Source: Anoxynatronum sibiricum (lineage in GTDB: Bacteria; Bacillota; Clostridia; Peptostreptococcales; Tindalliaceae). Taken from it: 64,000 nucleotides of DNA. The position numbers and the translations under genes were made by a program. This document shows positions 50,229-59,056 of the stretch, piece after piece; position 1 is the stretch's first letter, and each line of letters starts with the position of its first letter. The notes under the pieces are model-generated. The model was given only the letters and a program-made list of their open reading frames with translations, searched no databases and was not told the origin of the DNA. The stretch is from the NCBI RefSeq assembly GCF_039414295.1, contig NZ_JBCITM010000002.1:248001-312000 (forward strand), written 5' to 3'.

Positions 50229-51269
50229 TTATTTCTCTAACCACTCTATCATATGCCCTGCTGCCACTTCTTCCATTTCATGCTTGCGTTGACGTGTCAT
50301 GAGCTCACGCACCACCTGCTCTACCGGTTGATGGCTATGCAGCAAATTATGAATCGCTGTGGTAATTGGCATTTCCACATGATGATGAAGGGCCAACTCG
50401 TAGGCTGCATCAGCTGTAAAAACACCTTCCACAACCATGCCTATGGCCGCCAATGTTTCTTCAAGACTTTTCCCTTGTCCAATTAGAATACCCGCTCTCC
50501 GATTACGGCTATGCATACTGGTACAAGTTACAATCAAATCACCGATACCAGCCAAGCCGGCAAAAGTGTTCAGCGAGGCACCCATCTGCTTCCCAAGTCG
50601 CGCAATTTCTGCTATCCCTCTTGTAATCAGAGCTGCTCTCGAGTTATCACCATAGCCGATCCCATCGGCTATGCCAGCCCCAAAAGCAATGACGTTTTTC
50701 AATGCTCCCGCCAGTTCAACCCCAACCACATCCGGATTGGTGTAAACACGCAAATATGGATTCATGAATAAATCCTGGGTGTATTCGGCAATTTGTTTGC
50801 TGCGAGCTGCCGCCACAAGCGTTGTGGGCATGCACCTGGCTACTTCTTCTGCATGTGATGGCCCTGAAAGCACCGCAAAAGTGGCTCCTCTCACTTCTTG
50901 CTTTACAATTTGCGAGATGCGGCAGTAGCTTTTTTTTTCAATTCCTTTCGCCACATTAATGATCAACATGGTCGGTGATAGATACGGTTTCACCGTTTGC
51001 AGTGCCGCACGAACCTGCTGAGTTGGGATTGCCAACACAACAGCATCAGTTTTCCAAAGAGCTCGTTCCGGGTCAGTTATAATCTCTAATTCCCGGGCCA
51101 GCTGAACATCTGGAAGATACCGCTGGTTCGTTCGCTGCTCTTTCATTTCTTGTGCTTGTTGCTCACTGCGCATCCACAAACGTGTACGATGTCCATTGGA
51201 GTGCAACACTGTTCCAAGGGCAGTTCCCCAACTGCCCGCTCCCAAAACTGTAATGGTTTTTGGTTCCAT
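50229..51269 (-). CDS. gpsA: NAD(P)-dependent glycerol-3-phosphate dehydrogenase
   Basis: Makes sn-glycerol-3-phosphate, the backbone for phospholipids, from DHAP. 346 residues: Rossmann motif GAGSWGTALG (10-19), GPSHAEEVA near 146, the catalytic GALKNVIAFGAGIADG region near 192, and NSRAALITRG near 217. Four bases downstream of plsY, which uses its product. In sporulating relatives spoIVA often follows; here tRNA-Pro does. Confidence 0.96.
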   Translation of the reverse strand: MEPKTITVLGAGSWGTALGTVLHSNGHRTRLWMRSEQQAQEMKEQRTNQRYLPDVQLARELEIITDPERALWKTDAVVLAIPTQQVRAALQTVKPYLSPTMLIINVAKGIEKKSYCRISQIVKQEVRGATFAVLSGPSHAEEVARCMPTTLVAAARSKQIAEYTQDLFMNPYLRVYTNPDVVGVELAGALKNVIAFGAGIADGIGYGDNSRAALITRGIAEIARLGKQMGASLNTFAGLAGIGDLIVTCTSMHSRNRRAGILIGQGKSLEETLAAIGMVVEGVFTADAAYELALHHHVEMPITTAIHNLLHSHQPVEQVVRELMTRQRKHEMEEVAAGHMIEWLEK

Positions 51270-51273
51270 TTCA

Positions 51274-51876
51274 TTAACTCCTGTTCAACTTTTTTTTGAG
51301 ATCAAACCGGTTTTCAGTTCCATCAACAATACGTTTGATGTTACTCCGATGACGATAAAGAACAAGAAGTGATAAAGCAATCCCCAACCAAATATGTGCA
51401 GATTCACCGTTGGTTTTCCAAAGAAGCACTGTCCATAATAACACACCTGTCATAGAGGCTAACGAGACGTAGCGAGTAATAATAATGATAATAATAGCCA
51501 CCGCCAGACAAATCCAAGCCAGCTGTGGATGGATCATAAAACCCACTCCCATCGTTGTTGCCACTCCTTTGCCGCCTTTAAATCGCAGAAGCACTGGCCA
51601 ATTGTGTCCCACTACCGCCAACAGACCACATACCCCTGCCATGGTTTCACCTGAAAAATAGCGACCCATCCAAACAGCCACAACACCCTTCAGGAGATCA
51701 CAGAAAAGAACCAATATGGCCAGCTTCAGACCCAGAACGCGCATCACATTGGTAGTGCCGGCGTTTCCACTGCCATGTTCACGAATATCAATATTAGCGG
51801 TTAATTTTCCCAGAAAAAAAGCTGGCGAAAAATTCCCGAGAAAATAAGCTGCCATCAATAAAACTGCAATTTTCAT
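51274..51876 (-). CDS. plsY: Acyl-phosphate:glycerol-3-phosphate acyltransferase PlsY
   Basis: 200-residue polytopic enzyme for the first step of phospholipid synthesis, using acyl-phosphate from PlsX. Five or more membrane helices. The three loop motifs are present: GSGNAGTTNVMRVLG near 36-50, GHNWPVLLRFKGGKGVATTMG near 89-109, and YRHRSNIKRIVDGTE near the C-terminus. Overlaps der by 4 bases. Confidence 0.96.
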   Translation of the reverse strand: MKIAVLLMAAYFLGNFSPAFFLGKLTANIDIREHGSGNAGTTNVMRVLGLKLAILVLFCDLLKGVVAVWMGRYFSGETMAGVCGLLAVVGHNWPVLLRFKGGKGVATTMGVGFMIHPQLAWICLAVAIIIIIITRYVSLASMTGVLLWTVLLWKTNGESAHIWLGIALSLLVLYRHRSNIKRIVDGTENRFDLKKKLNRS

Positions 51877-53201
51877 GCCCCGGTTCCTCCCGATTTTTCT
51901 CGTAACATAAAGCGCACGGGCGTGCCTTCAAATCCGAAGTTTTCCCTAATCCGATTTTCGAGATATCTCTGATAAGAAAAATGCATGAGTTCCTTGTCGT
52001 TAATGAAGAGAATAAACGTTGGCGGCTTCACAGAAACCTGTGTGCCATAGAATATTTTCAGGCGTTTGCCTTTATCTGAAGGCGGTTGTTTCATAAGGGT
52101 TGATTCTGCTATCACTTCGTTTAAAACGCCTGTTTGTATGCGCATGGCATGTTGATTGGAAACATGTTGAATTGCTGGGATGATGCGATCTATCCGCTGC
52201 CCCGTCAAGACAGATACGAATAGAATCGGTGCATATTGACAAAATCCGAGTTCGCGCCTGATGTCTTTCGTCATCTGATTCACTGTTTTATTATCTTTTT
52301 CCACCAAATCCCATTTGTTGACAAGTATGACCATCGCTTTGCCGTTTTCATGGCTGAGGCCTGCCACCTTCTTATCTTGCTCCGTCACGCCTTCACGGCC
52401 ATCAATCATCAACACACATACGTCAGAGCGTTCAATAGCAGCAATCGCTCGAAGGACACTGTAATGTTCAACATCATCATTAATGCGGCTTTTCTTACGC
52501 AGGCCCGCTGTATCTATCAGCAGATATTCCTGCCCATCCATGGAAAATGGTGTGTCAATGGCATCTCGGGTCGTCCCTGCGATATCACTGACAATAACGC
52601 GTTCTTCACCAAGAAATTTATTAATAAGGGAAGATTTGCCTACATTTGGCTTTCCAATCACAGATACTTTAATTTGATCTTGATCTTCATGGCTGTGCGT
52701 TGATTCAGGAAAATGACTAATTACCAAATCCAGCAGGTCCCCTAAACCGTAAGCCATTTCAGCCGAGATTTCAATAGGATCCCCCAGACCCAGTTCATAA
52801 AAATCATAATAATACTCAGAATGCTGGTGTGAATCCACTTTATTAACAACTAAAATCACAGGGCGATTGTTTTTGCGTAACAAATCAGCAATTTCCTGGT
52901 CCTGAGCAGTAATACCTGCTCTACCATCCACCATAAAAAGTATGACATGGGCCATTTCCATGGCCAATTGTGCCTGTTTTCGCATTTGTGAAGGAATGAT
53001 CTCACTTGAAGAAGGTTCAAGGCCACCTGTATCAATCAATGAAAACGTATGGTTCAACCATTCCACCTCAGCATATATCCTGTCACGGGTTACTCCTGGA
53101 GTGTCTTCAACAATGGAAATGCGGCGTCCTGCCAACCGGTTAAAAAAAGTTGATTTCCCTACATTTGGCCTTCCAATGACGGCCACAATTGATTTTGACA
53201 T
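51873..53201 (-). CDS. der: Ribosome-associated GTPase Der (EngA)
   Basis: 442 residues with two consecutive G domains and a KH-like C-terminal domain. First P-loop GRPNVGKST (10-18) with DTPGVTRD and NKVD; second P-loop GKPNVGKSS near 182 with DTAGL and NKWD. Acts in 50S maturation. The ATG at 53201 follows AGGAG by 11 bases; a GTG 12 bases upstream overlaps that site. Its frame begins 4 bases after the DUF512 stop. Confidence 0.97.
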   Translation of the reverse strand: MSKSIVAVIGRPNVGKSTFFNRLAGRRISIVEDTPGVTRDRIYAEVEWLNHTFSLIDTGGLEPSSSEIIPSQMRKQAQLAMEMAHVILFMVDGRAGITAQDQEIADLLRKNNRPVILVVNKVDSHQHSEYYYDFYELGLGDPIEISAEMAYGLGDLLDLVISHFPESTHSHEDQDQIKVSVIGKPNVGKSSLINKFLGEERVIVSDIAGTTRDAIDTPFSMDGQEYLLIDTAGLRKKSRINDDVEHYSVLRAIAAIERSDVCVLMIDGREGVTEQDKKVAGLSHENGKAMVILVNKWDLVEKDNKTVNQMTKDIRRELGFCQYAPILFVSVLTGQRIDRIIPAIQHVSNQHAMRIQTGVLNEVIAESTLMKQPPSDKGKRLKIFYGTQVSVKPPTFILFINDKELMHFSYQRYLENRIRENFGFEGTPVRFMLREKSGGTGA

Positions 53202-53205
53202 CTTA

Positions 53206-54573
53206 TTATTCACTCCTGCTCTTTGTATTCCTTGCCGAATGTCGCAACATTGTTTTTATCCACTGACTTCCATCCACCTGGCATGGAATCACTTTGATGC
53301 CAAGCTGTTGAGAAACATCAGAAACAGTCAGATCATCTAAAAAAACCATTTCTCCATGTTTTAGCATATTTTCTGGAATCATCACGAAATCGCCCAAAAA
53401 CTCACCTTTTAGGCGTGTAACCAAGTCTTGTCCTGTCACCAATCCACTAACGGTGATTGACGGACCGAAAAATGTATTCGCTACAGGTATCACTTTTACT
53501 ATAAGACCTTCAACCTTTAGCATCAGCCTTTCAGCCAGCAACATCATAAAAGGTGCTGCAGCTTCTCCAGTAGCAATGGTCATATGAAAAGAGTGTCTTT
53601 TGCGAATTAATGGCATTTTCTGCAAAAAAGCTATTGCATCCAACTCAAAAGAAGCCAGCATTCCGACACCATTTTCAAGCTGATAAAAAGCCTCATATGC
53701 TGAGGCATCCGGCCATGGTTCTTCTGCTTTAAGATAAAATTCATCCGCAGGATATACCAGCTTTCTGCCCAACTTGTTCTCCCAACGATTCTGCCATTCA
53801 TGTATTTGCTTCAGCACCTGCCTCGCTTTTGAACCTGTAACAGACTGCAGCGCTGCATTTTTCTGATATTTGGTAATACCTACCGGAACCACTGCAATGC
53901 TAATGATACTTTCTGCAAGTGGTTCCATATCTGTTAAGGTTCGATCCAACTCAGAACCGTCATTAAATCCGGGACATAAGACGATTTGAAGATTCATGCG
54001 TATGTGATGTTCATGAAACCGCTTGAGAGTTGTCATCAGATTGCCGGCAAATCGATTGTTGAGCATTTGAACCCTTAGCTCTGGGTTTGATGTATGAACA
54101 GATATATTTAGCGGACTGATCCTATAACGTATCATTTTGTCGATTTCATCTGGTTTCATATTTGTAAGAGTAATGTAGTTACCTTGCAGAAAAGAAAGTC
54201 TGGAATCATCATCTTTCACATATAGTGCTGAGCGCATCCCTGGAGGCATCTGATCAATAAAGCAAAAAAGACACTTATTACGGCATTGGCGGGTTTCAGC
54301 CATCACAGGATTTTCAAACTCAATTCCCAGTTCATCATCATAGTCTTTGACAATTTCAAGTACCCATTCACCGCCATCCGCTCTTTGCAGTGTCAGTTCA
54401 ATATTTTCATCTGCTGTCAAGAATCGATAATCTATCACATCTTCCACCAGGCATCCATTAATGGCTATCAAACAGTCGCCAGCCTGTACGCCCAACTCAG
54501 AAGCAATACTCCCTGGCACCACCCGGGAGATGATATTAACTGTTCGCATATCTTCCAATTTTACACACTCCAT
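53206..54573 (-). CDS. DUF512 family PDZ/radical-SAM-like protein
   Basis: 455 residues. An N-terminal PDZ-like domain (about 12-75, VVPGSIASELGVQAGDCLIAING) is followed by a radical-SAM-type region with CRNKCLFCFIDQ near 97-108, and a C-terminal DUF512 domain. The C-x3-C-x2-C pattern matches a 4Fe-4S SAM cluster. The family is clostridial and commonly beside der; its substrate is not known. GAGG lies four bases before the ATG; a later ATG (MRTV, residue 9) with GGAAG upstream is an alternative start. Confidence 0.87.
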   Translation of the reverse strand: MECVKLEDMRTVNIISRVVPGSIASELGVQAGDCLIAINGCLVEDVIDYRFLTADENIELTLQRADGGEWVLEIVKDYDDELGIEFENPVMAETRQCRNKCLFCFIDQMPPGMRSALYVKDDDSRLSFLQGNYITLTNMKPDEIDKMIRYRISPLNISVHTSNPELRVQMLNNRFAGNLMTTLKRFHEHHIRMNLQIVLCPGFNDGSELDRTLTDMEPLAESIISIAVVPVGITKYQKNAALQSVTGSKARQVLKQIHEWQNRWENKLGRKLVYPADEFYLKAEEPWPDASAYEAFYQLENGVGMLASFELDAIAFLQKMPLIRKRHSFHMTIATGEAAAPFMMLLAERLMLKVEGLIVKVIPVANTFFGPSITVSGLVTGQDLVTRLKGEFLGDFVMIPENMLKHGEMVFLDDLTVSDVSQQLGIKVIPCQVDGSQWIKTMLRHSARNTKSRSE

Positions 54574-54587
54574 AACGCCTCAAAAAA

Positions 54588-55061
54588 TCATCGATTGGCA
54601 GGTCTTTTTTTTTCGTGCAGTATTTTTGTCAGTTCATCCATGAATGTGTTCAGATCTTTAAACTCCCTATAAACAGATGCAAATCGGACATAAGCCACTT
54701 CATCCAGCTTTTTAAGGGCATCCATAACCATCTCGCCAATCTGATCTGTCGCCACTTCTTTTTCCATTTCATTCTGCAAATACTTTTCAATTTGATTGAC
54801 CAGTGTCTCTATTTCCTTTAATGGAACAGGTCTTTTTTCACAGGCTCGAATCATACCATTTAAAATTTTATTTCTATTGAAGGGTTCACGGTTGCCTGAT
54901 TTTTTAATGACAATCAATGGAATTTCTTCCACTTTTTCATATGTGGTGAATCTTTTTTGGCAGGCATTACATTCTCTTCTTCTTCGAATGGCTTGCCCTT
55001 CATCCGTTGGACGGGAATCAATCACTTTTGAGTCAAACTGGCCACAAAATGGGCAATTCAT
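54588..55061 (-). CDS. nrdR: Transcriptional repressor NrdR
   Basis: 157-residue ATP/dATP-sensing repressor of ribonucleotide reductase genes. Zinc ribbon CPFC...CNAC with C3, C6, C31 and C34; the RRRREC motif; and an ATP-cone domain (about 46-136, VIKKSGNREPFNRNKILNGM). The ATG at 55061 is preceded by GGGTG. A five-codon frame with its own AGGAG site overlaps just upstream. No nrd genes or clear NrdR boxes were seen in the window. Confidence 0.96.
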   Translation of the reverse strand: MNCPFCGQFDSKVIDSRPTDEGQAIRRRRECNACQKRFTTYEKVEEIPLIVIKKSGNREPFNRNKILNGMIRACEKRPVPLKEIETLVNQIEKYLQNEMEKEVATDQIGEMVMDALKKLDEVAYVRFASVYREFKDLNTFMDELTKILHEKKRPANR

Positions 55062-55100
55062 CCATTTCACCCGCTTTCTTTCATTAATCTCCTATGAATC

Positions 55101-55141
55101 AAAAAGAAAAGACCTGCCCCCTGCTCTCACGTCTTTTCTTT
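55101..55141 (-). terminator. Terminator after ftsZ
   Basis: Minus strand AAAGAAAAGAC and GTCTTTTCTTT form an 11-bp stem around a 17-base GC-rich loop, then TTGATTC. It begins about 15 bases past the ftsZ stop and ends the division/cell-wall transcript. Confidence 0.65.
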
Positions 55142-55155
55142 CGTTAAATGCGTCA

Positions 55156-56259
55156 CTATTTTTTACGTCTAAGAAAAACTGGAATATCCAACTCATCAGA
55201 TTTTGCGGGCTCTTCAGTTAATTCATCCAGGAGATCCTTCTGTTTTTCTTCTGAGACTTTGGCTGCTTTTGTCTCATTTTGTTTCTTTTGAGAAACACGT
55301 TGAGGTTGACCATCAAAACCGGTTGCAATTACCGTAATCTGAATCTCGTCTTTCAGCTCTTCGTTGATCACCGCTCCAAAAATAATATTGGCATCTTCAT
55401 CTGCTTCTTCCTGAATCATCTGGGCTGCCTCATGCACCTCGAAGAGGCTCAGATTTGAACTGCCGGTAATATTAATCAACACGCCCCGTGCACCATTAAT
55501 GGAAGTTTCCAGTAATGGACTGTTGATGGCTTGTTTAGCTGCCTCCTGTGCCCGATGCTCTCCTGCTGACCGTCCGATGCCCATATGTGCCAACCCTTGA
55601 TCAAACATGATTGTTTTTACATCCGCAAAATCACAGTTTACAAGACCGGCATCATCGATCAGATCAGAGATACCCTGAACCCCCTGACGCAGTATATCAT
55701 CGGCCAGTCGAAATGCTTCAATTATCGATGTTTTTTTCTCAACAACTTCCAAAAGACGGTCATTGGGAATAGTAACCAGCGTATCAACACAATCCCTCAA
55801 CTGATTAATTCCCTGGTCTGCATGACGCCATCTTCTTTTTCCTTCAAAAGAGAAGGGTTTTGTCACGACACCAACGGTGAGAATGCCCATTTCCCTTGCA
55901 ATTTCGGCAACAACAGGCGCTGCTCCGGTACCCGTACCCCCTCCCATGCCAGAAGTCACAAACACCATATCAGCACCCTGAAGCAGCTTGCACAGGTCAT
56001 CCCTGCTTTCCTCGGCTGCCTTTTTGCCTATTTCAGGGTTAGCTCCTGCACCTAAGCCTTTTGTTAACTTTTCACCTATCTGCAATTTCTGTTCTGCGCG
56101 GGAGTTCATGAGAGCTTGCTTATCAGTGTTGACAGCAATAAACTCGACACCTTTCATACCGGTTTCAATCATTCGGTTGACTGCATTGTTACCTCCGCCA
56201 CCAACACCAATTACTTTAATCTGTGCTACATTCTCCATATCCATGTCAAATTCTAACAC
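55156..56259 (-). CDS. ftsZ: Cell division protein FtsZ
   Basis: 367-residue tubulin-like GTPase. The tubulin signature GGGTGTG is at 106-112. The T7 loop reads NCDFADV (208-214), with Cys where most relatives have Leu, while the catalytic Asp is kept. The C-terminal peptide DIPVFLRRKK (358-367) is intact and is the docking site for SepF/other partners. Start is GTG with GGAGGGG five bases upstream, giving the family opening MLEFDMDME. No ftsA is adjacent. Confidence 0.98.
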   Translation of the reverse strand: MLEFDMDMENVAQIKVIGVGGGGNNAVNRMIETGMKGVEFIAVNTDKQALMNSRAEQKLQIGEKLTKGLGAGANPEIGKKAAEESRDDLCKLLQGADMVFVTSGMGGGTGTGAAPVVAEIAREMGILTVGVVTKPFSFEGKRRWRHADQGINQLRDCVDTLVTIPNDRLLEVVEKKTSIIEAFRLADDILRQGVQGISDLIDDAGLVNCDFADVKTIMFDQGLAHMGIGRSAGEHRAQEAAKQAINSPLLETSINGARGVLINITGSSNLSLFEVHEAAQMIQEEADEDANIIFGAVINEELKDEIQITVIATGFDGQPQRVSQKKQNETKAAKVSEEKQKDLLDELTEEPAKSDELDIPVFLRRKK

Positions 56260-56420
56260 GAAGTCCCCTCCTCGATCTTCGAATTTATCTTGAACAAAAC
56301 CTGTTTATCTCATGTTTACATGGTTATTTATTCCACATAAATCTTCTGATTCCTTTGTCTTTTTATTATGGATAACACATCAACCATTCCATTTTTCAGA
56401 GAGCACCAGCATCATAATCA

Positions 56421-56762
56421 CTAATGGGTATGTAACCGATTGATAAGGTGACGCCTGATAATTGCAAAGTTTTGGAACAAGCGGCTCCCAAAGGCAAAAA
56501 TGGCAGCATAGTAGAGGGGAACTCCCAATCGATCACCGATATACGCCAAAAATGCAGCCAGAATTGCGTTGCTAAAAAATCCGGTCACAAAAATTTCAGT
56601 ATTGAATTTATTTTCCAGGCTCGCTCTCAAGCCCCCGAAAACCGAGTCGAGGGAGGCTAAAATTGCCACAGATATATAGAGAGTAAATGCAGCAGGATAA
56701 GTTACTGGTAAGATAACGCCAAGCAGTATTCCCAAAAGTAGTCCAACAAAGGCATAAATCAT
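56421..56762 (-). CDS. sbp: Small basic protein Sbp (DUF1290)
   Basis: 113-residue membrane protein of the DUF1290 family with about three helices (3-22, 26-45, 60-100). Conserved stretches: ASLDSVFGGLRA and a C-terminal FGSRLFQNFAIIRRHLI. Function is not established, but it keeps its place with DUF881 genes before ftsZ in many Firmicutes. Followed by 161 bases before ftsZ in which no gene (such as ftsA) and no clear promoter were seen. Confidence 0.92.
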   Translation of the reverse strand: MIYAFVGLLLGILLGVILPVTYPAAFTLYISVAILASLDSVFGGLRASLENKFNTEIFVTGFFSNAILAAFLAYIGDRLGVPLYYAAIFAFGSRLFQNFAIIRRHLINRLHTH

Positions 56763-56767
56763 TTAAA

Positions 56768-57490
56768 TCATTCACCTTCCTTAACTGAAACGTATTGTAG
56801 CTGACGCTGGCCATGATACCGTGGAATACGTACTCGTTCACTGACATGAGATTCAACTCTCAAACCAAAAACCTCTTTCAGCTCCCAGGCATATGTGTTG
56901 GGTGCTTTAATCGCTGCATTGAGCAAATCGTAATTTCCAATGGCTTTAATGACAAAAGGCTGTGCATACGTGAACTGATTGATGGTAATTGTCGCTCCGG
57001 CACATTGAATTTCTGATGTGCTTAACACCCGTTGTCCATTGATAGACAGTGCTTCTGCCCCTGCAATTTTTAGATCGTTGATGATTCTCAGCACATCAGC
57101 ATCATGTACGATGACATTGTTAGGATCCTCACCTTCGTAAAGGTCTCGGTCACTGTCACTCAAAAGCACCATAACGCCGGGTCCTTCCAAATCATAAAAT
57201 CCACTGTGTATTTTCATGTTTTCTATGTCTTGAACCAATATTTCCTGAATACTTCCATCTGATGCAATAGCCGCTTCATAATTTCGCAGCTTCTCCTCCT
57301 GAGCTTCAATGAGCGAAATAATTTGATTTATCTCATCCTGCTCACGTTTAACGGCATTTTGCAAATCACTCATGGTTTTAATGGTAATAAAGCTGTAATC
57401 CGACCCAACACTCTTAAACTGAAGTGTGATTAAAAAACCAACCAGCATAAAAGCTGCAATCAGAAACCACTTTTGGGCATTTTTTTTCAC
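56768..57490 (-). CDS. DUF881 family protein, downstream copy (YlxX-like)
   Basis: About 240 residues: one N-terminal membrane helix (about 7-25), a short coiled coil (about 38-80), and an extracytoplasmic DUF881 domain with GPGVMVLLSDS, IVHDADVLRIINDLKIAGAEA, SINGQRVLSTSEIQCAGATI and a terminal IPRYHGQR. GTG start at 57490 after GAGG; the longer frame overlaps its paralogue. Likely a divisome-linked periplasmic-face protein; function unknown. Confidence 0.88.
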   Translation of the reverse strand: MKKNAQKWFLIAAFMLVGFLITLQFKSVGSDYSFITIKTMSDLQNAVKREQDEINQIISLIEAQEEKLRNYEAAIASDGSIQEILVQDIENMKIHSGFYDLEGPGVMVLLSDSDRDLYEGEDPNNVIVHDADVLRIINDLKIAGAEALSINGQRVLSTSEIQCAGATITINQFTYAQPFVIKAIGNYDLLNAAIKAPNTYAWELKEVFGLRVESHVSERVRIPRYHGQRQLQYVSVKEGE

Positions 57491-57500
57491 ATTTATCGCC

Positions 57501-58235
57501 TCATTGTTGGACTGGTTCCATCGGTGCAGCATATTCAAACTGAAACACCCGCTGATACCGGGGAACCTGCAATTCGTTTTCTTTTCGAACAGTTACCTGA
57601 AGATTATAATACTGACGCATCTGCCAGATAATACCATACCGCATATTCAGTGCTGCTTCCAATGTTTCTGGATTTCCAACAGCCTTAATCTCAAAAGGGG
57701 GTGATACCGGCGTGTCATTGATGTGAAGTGTGTTTGATGAAAAGTGAATTTCTGTCGTTGCGACATAGCGCTGTTCATTAATGGAAATTGCTTCTGCTCC
57801 TGCCGCATTCAAAGTATTGATAAGTTCCAGCAAAATTTCATAATTATACACAATTAAACTCTCATTTTCAGATTGGTTAAATGCTCTTGGTGGATCTTCA
57901 AGGTTAATGACAACACCCGGACCAGTACCGGGGAGGTATCCCGCTAACAATTGATAGCGCTCCAGATCATTTTTAAGATTTTTAATCATCAGATTCTCAT
58001 CTGCTTCCGAAAGCTCATACTCTCGCAGCCGGTTTTCCAAGTCAGTCAGTTCTTCATACAACTGCTCTTTCTCCAGTCGCAACTGTCTTAGTTCAGCAGC
58101 CAGCGTCTGTGCCTTCTGAGTTGACAAAAACCCGCCTTCTGACACTTCGCGGACCGATTTTATCTGCATGGCAATTATCAATCCAAGCACACCACAGATA
58201 ACTGCGATGGCTATTTTACCTTTACGGCTTGTCAT
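57501..58235 (-). CDS. DUF881 family protein, upstream copy (YlxW-like)
   Basis: 244 residues with the same plan as the next gene: membrane helix near 7-24, coiled coil near 40-95 (rich in Leu, Glu and Arg), and a DUF881 domain with GPGVVINLEDP, LIVYNYEILLELINTLNAAGAEA and SINEQRYVATTEIHF. ATG at 58235 has AGGAGG six bases upstream and overlaps the ftsQ end by 14 bases. A tandem duplicate of the gene below. Confidence 0.9.
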   Translation of the reverse strand: MTSRKGKIAIAVICGVLGLIIAMQIKSVREVSEGGFLSTQKAQTLAAELRQLRLEKEQLYEELTDLENRLREYELSEADENLMIKNLKNDLERYQLLAGYLPGTGPGVVINLEDPPRAFNQSENESLIVYNYEILLELINTLNAAGAEAISINEQRYVATTEIHFSSNTLHINDTPVSPPFEIKAVGNPETLEAALNMRYGIIWQMRQYYNLQVTVRKENELQVPRYQRVFQFEYAAPMEPVQQ

Positions 58236-59013
58236 CCTCATCCTCCTGACGGGCTCTGTCCTGCACGGTGATGTGACCTTCGTAGCGCATATCAATGATG
58301 ACACTGTTCATGTTTCTGGTATGCAGTGTAATCAAAGCTTCTTTCAGCGCCAGTACAGAATACGCCGGATTATCCATATAACCGAACAAAGCTTCAATTC
58401 CATTAAATGTCACAACTTTTACCTGTCCAGTCTCATCAATATTAATTTCTGAGATCATCTCGAGAATTTCAGCTTCCCGTGCAGCACCCAGAATCTGATA
58501 AGCAGTCTCAAGAGATTCTTCATTCTGCACCAGAGCCGTATCTCCGGTTTGAAAGCTGATGAACTTAATGCCTGTTACCAGGCAGAGATTACTGTCAAGA
58601 ATTCCATCAGTTACATTCAGAACCACGCGCTCCTGATCAAGATAAATATAAGAACCCATATATGGTATTATAGCATATTCTTCCCGTTCTCGAACAACTA
58701 TATTTATGGTGCTGAAACCTTTCCTGGTGAGGATAGCATCACGAATATACGGATGACTTTCAACTTTTTCTGCCGCTTGTTTCAGACTTGAGCCATAAAA
58801 CTGATCCCCCAGTTTTATTTCAGACAATGCCGCCACCACATCCTGCTCAAGCCGGCTTACTCCTTCAATCTGAATCGCTTTCACTCTGAACAGCGGCGAT
58901 CTAAAAACAAAATAATAACCAGTTCCACACATCAACACCAGCACGATCAAAGTCAAAATCATGCGTATCCAAAAGCTTCTCATTTTCTTTTTTCGGTATT
59001 TTTTTTGGGTCAT
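58222..59013 (-). CDS. ftsQ: Cell division protein FtsQ/DivIB
   Basis: 263-residue bitopic protein. A basic N-terminus (KKYRKKKMRS) precedes a membrane helix near 17-38, and then a POTRA domain (about 44-110, FRVKAIQIEGVSRLEQDVV) and a β-domain to about 250. Acts in the FtsQ/DivIB-FtsL-DivIC divisome complex outside the membrane. The ATG at 59013 is preceded by AAGTGG only. Confidence 0.92.
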   Translation of the reverse strand: MTQKKYRKKKMRSFWIRMILTLIVLVLMCGTGYYFVFRSPLFRVKAIQIEGVSRLEQDVVAALSEIKLGDQFYGSSLKQAAEKVESHPYIRDAILTRKGFSTINIVVREREEYAIIPYMGSYIYLDQERVVLNVTDGILDSNLCLVTGIKFISFQTGDTALVQNEESLETAYQILGAAREAEILEMISEINIDETGQVKVVTFNGIEALFGYMDNPAYSVLALKEALITLHTRNMNSVIIDMRYEGHITVQDRARQEDEDDKP

Positions 59014-59056
59014 CAGTACCACTTCTCTCTATTTAAAACAAATCCGGCTGCACCGG

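Noticed and set aside
56260..56420. Promoter in the sbp-ftsZ gap
   Set aside because: AT-rich, but no pair of -35 and -10 boxes with acceptable spacing could be found on the minus strand.
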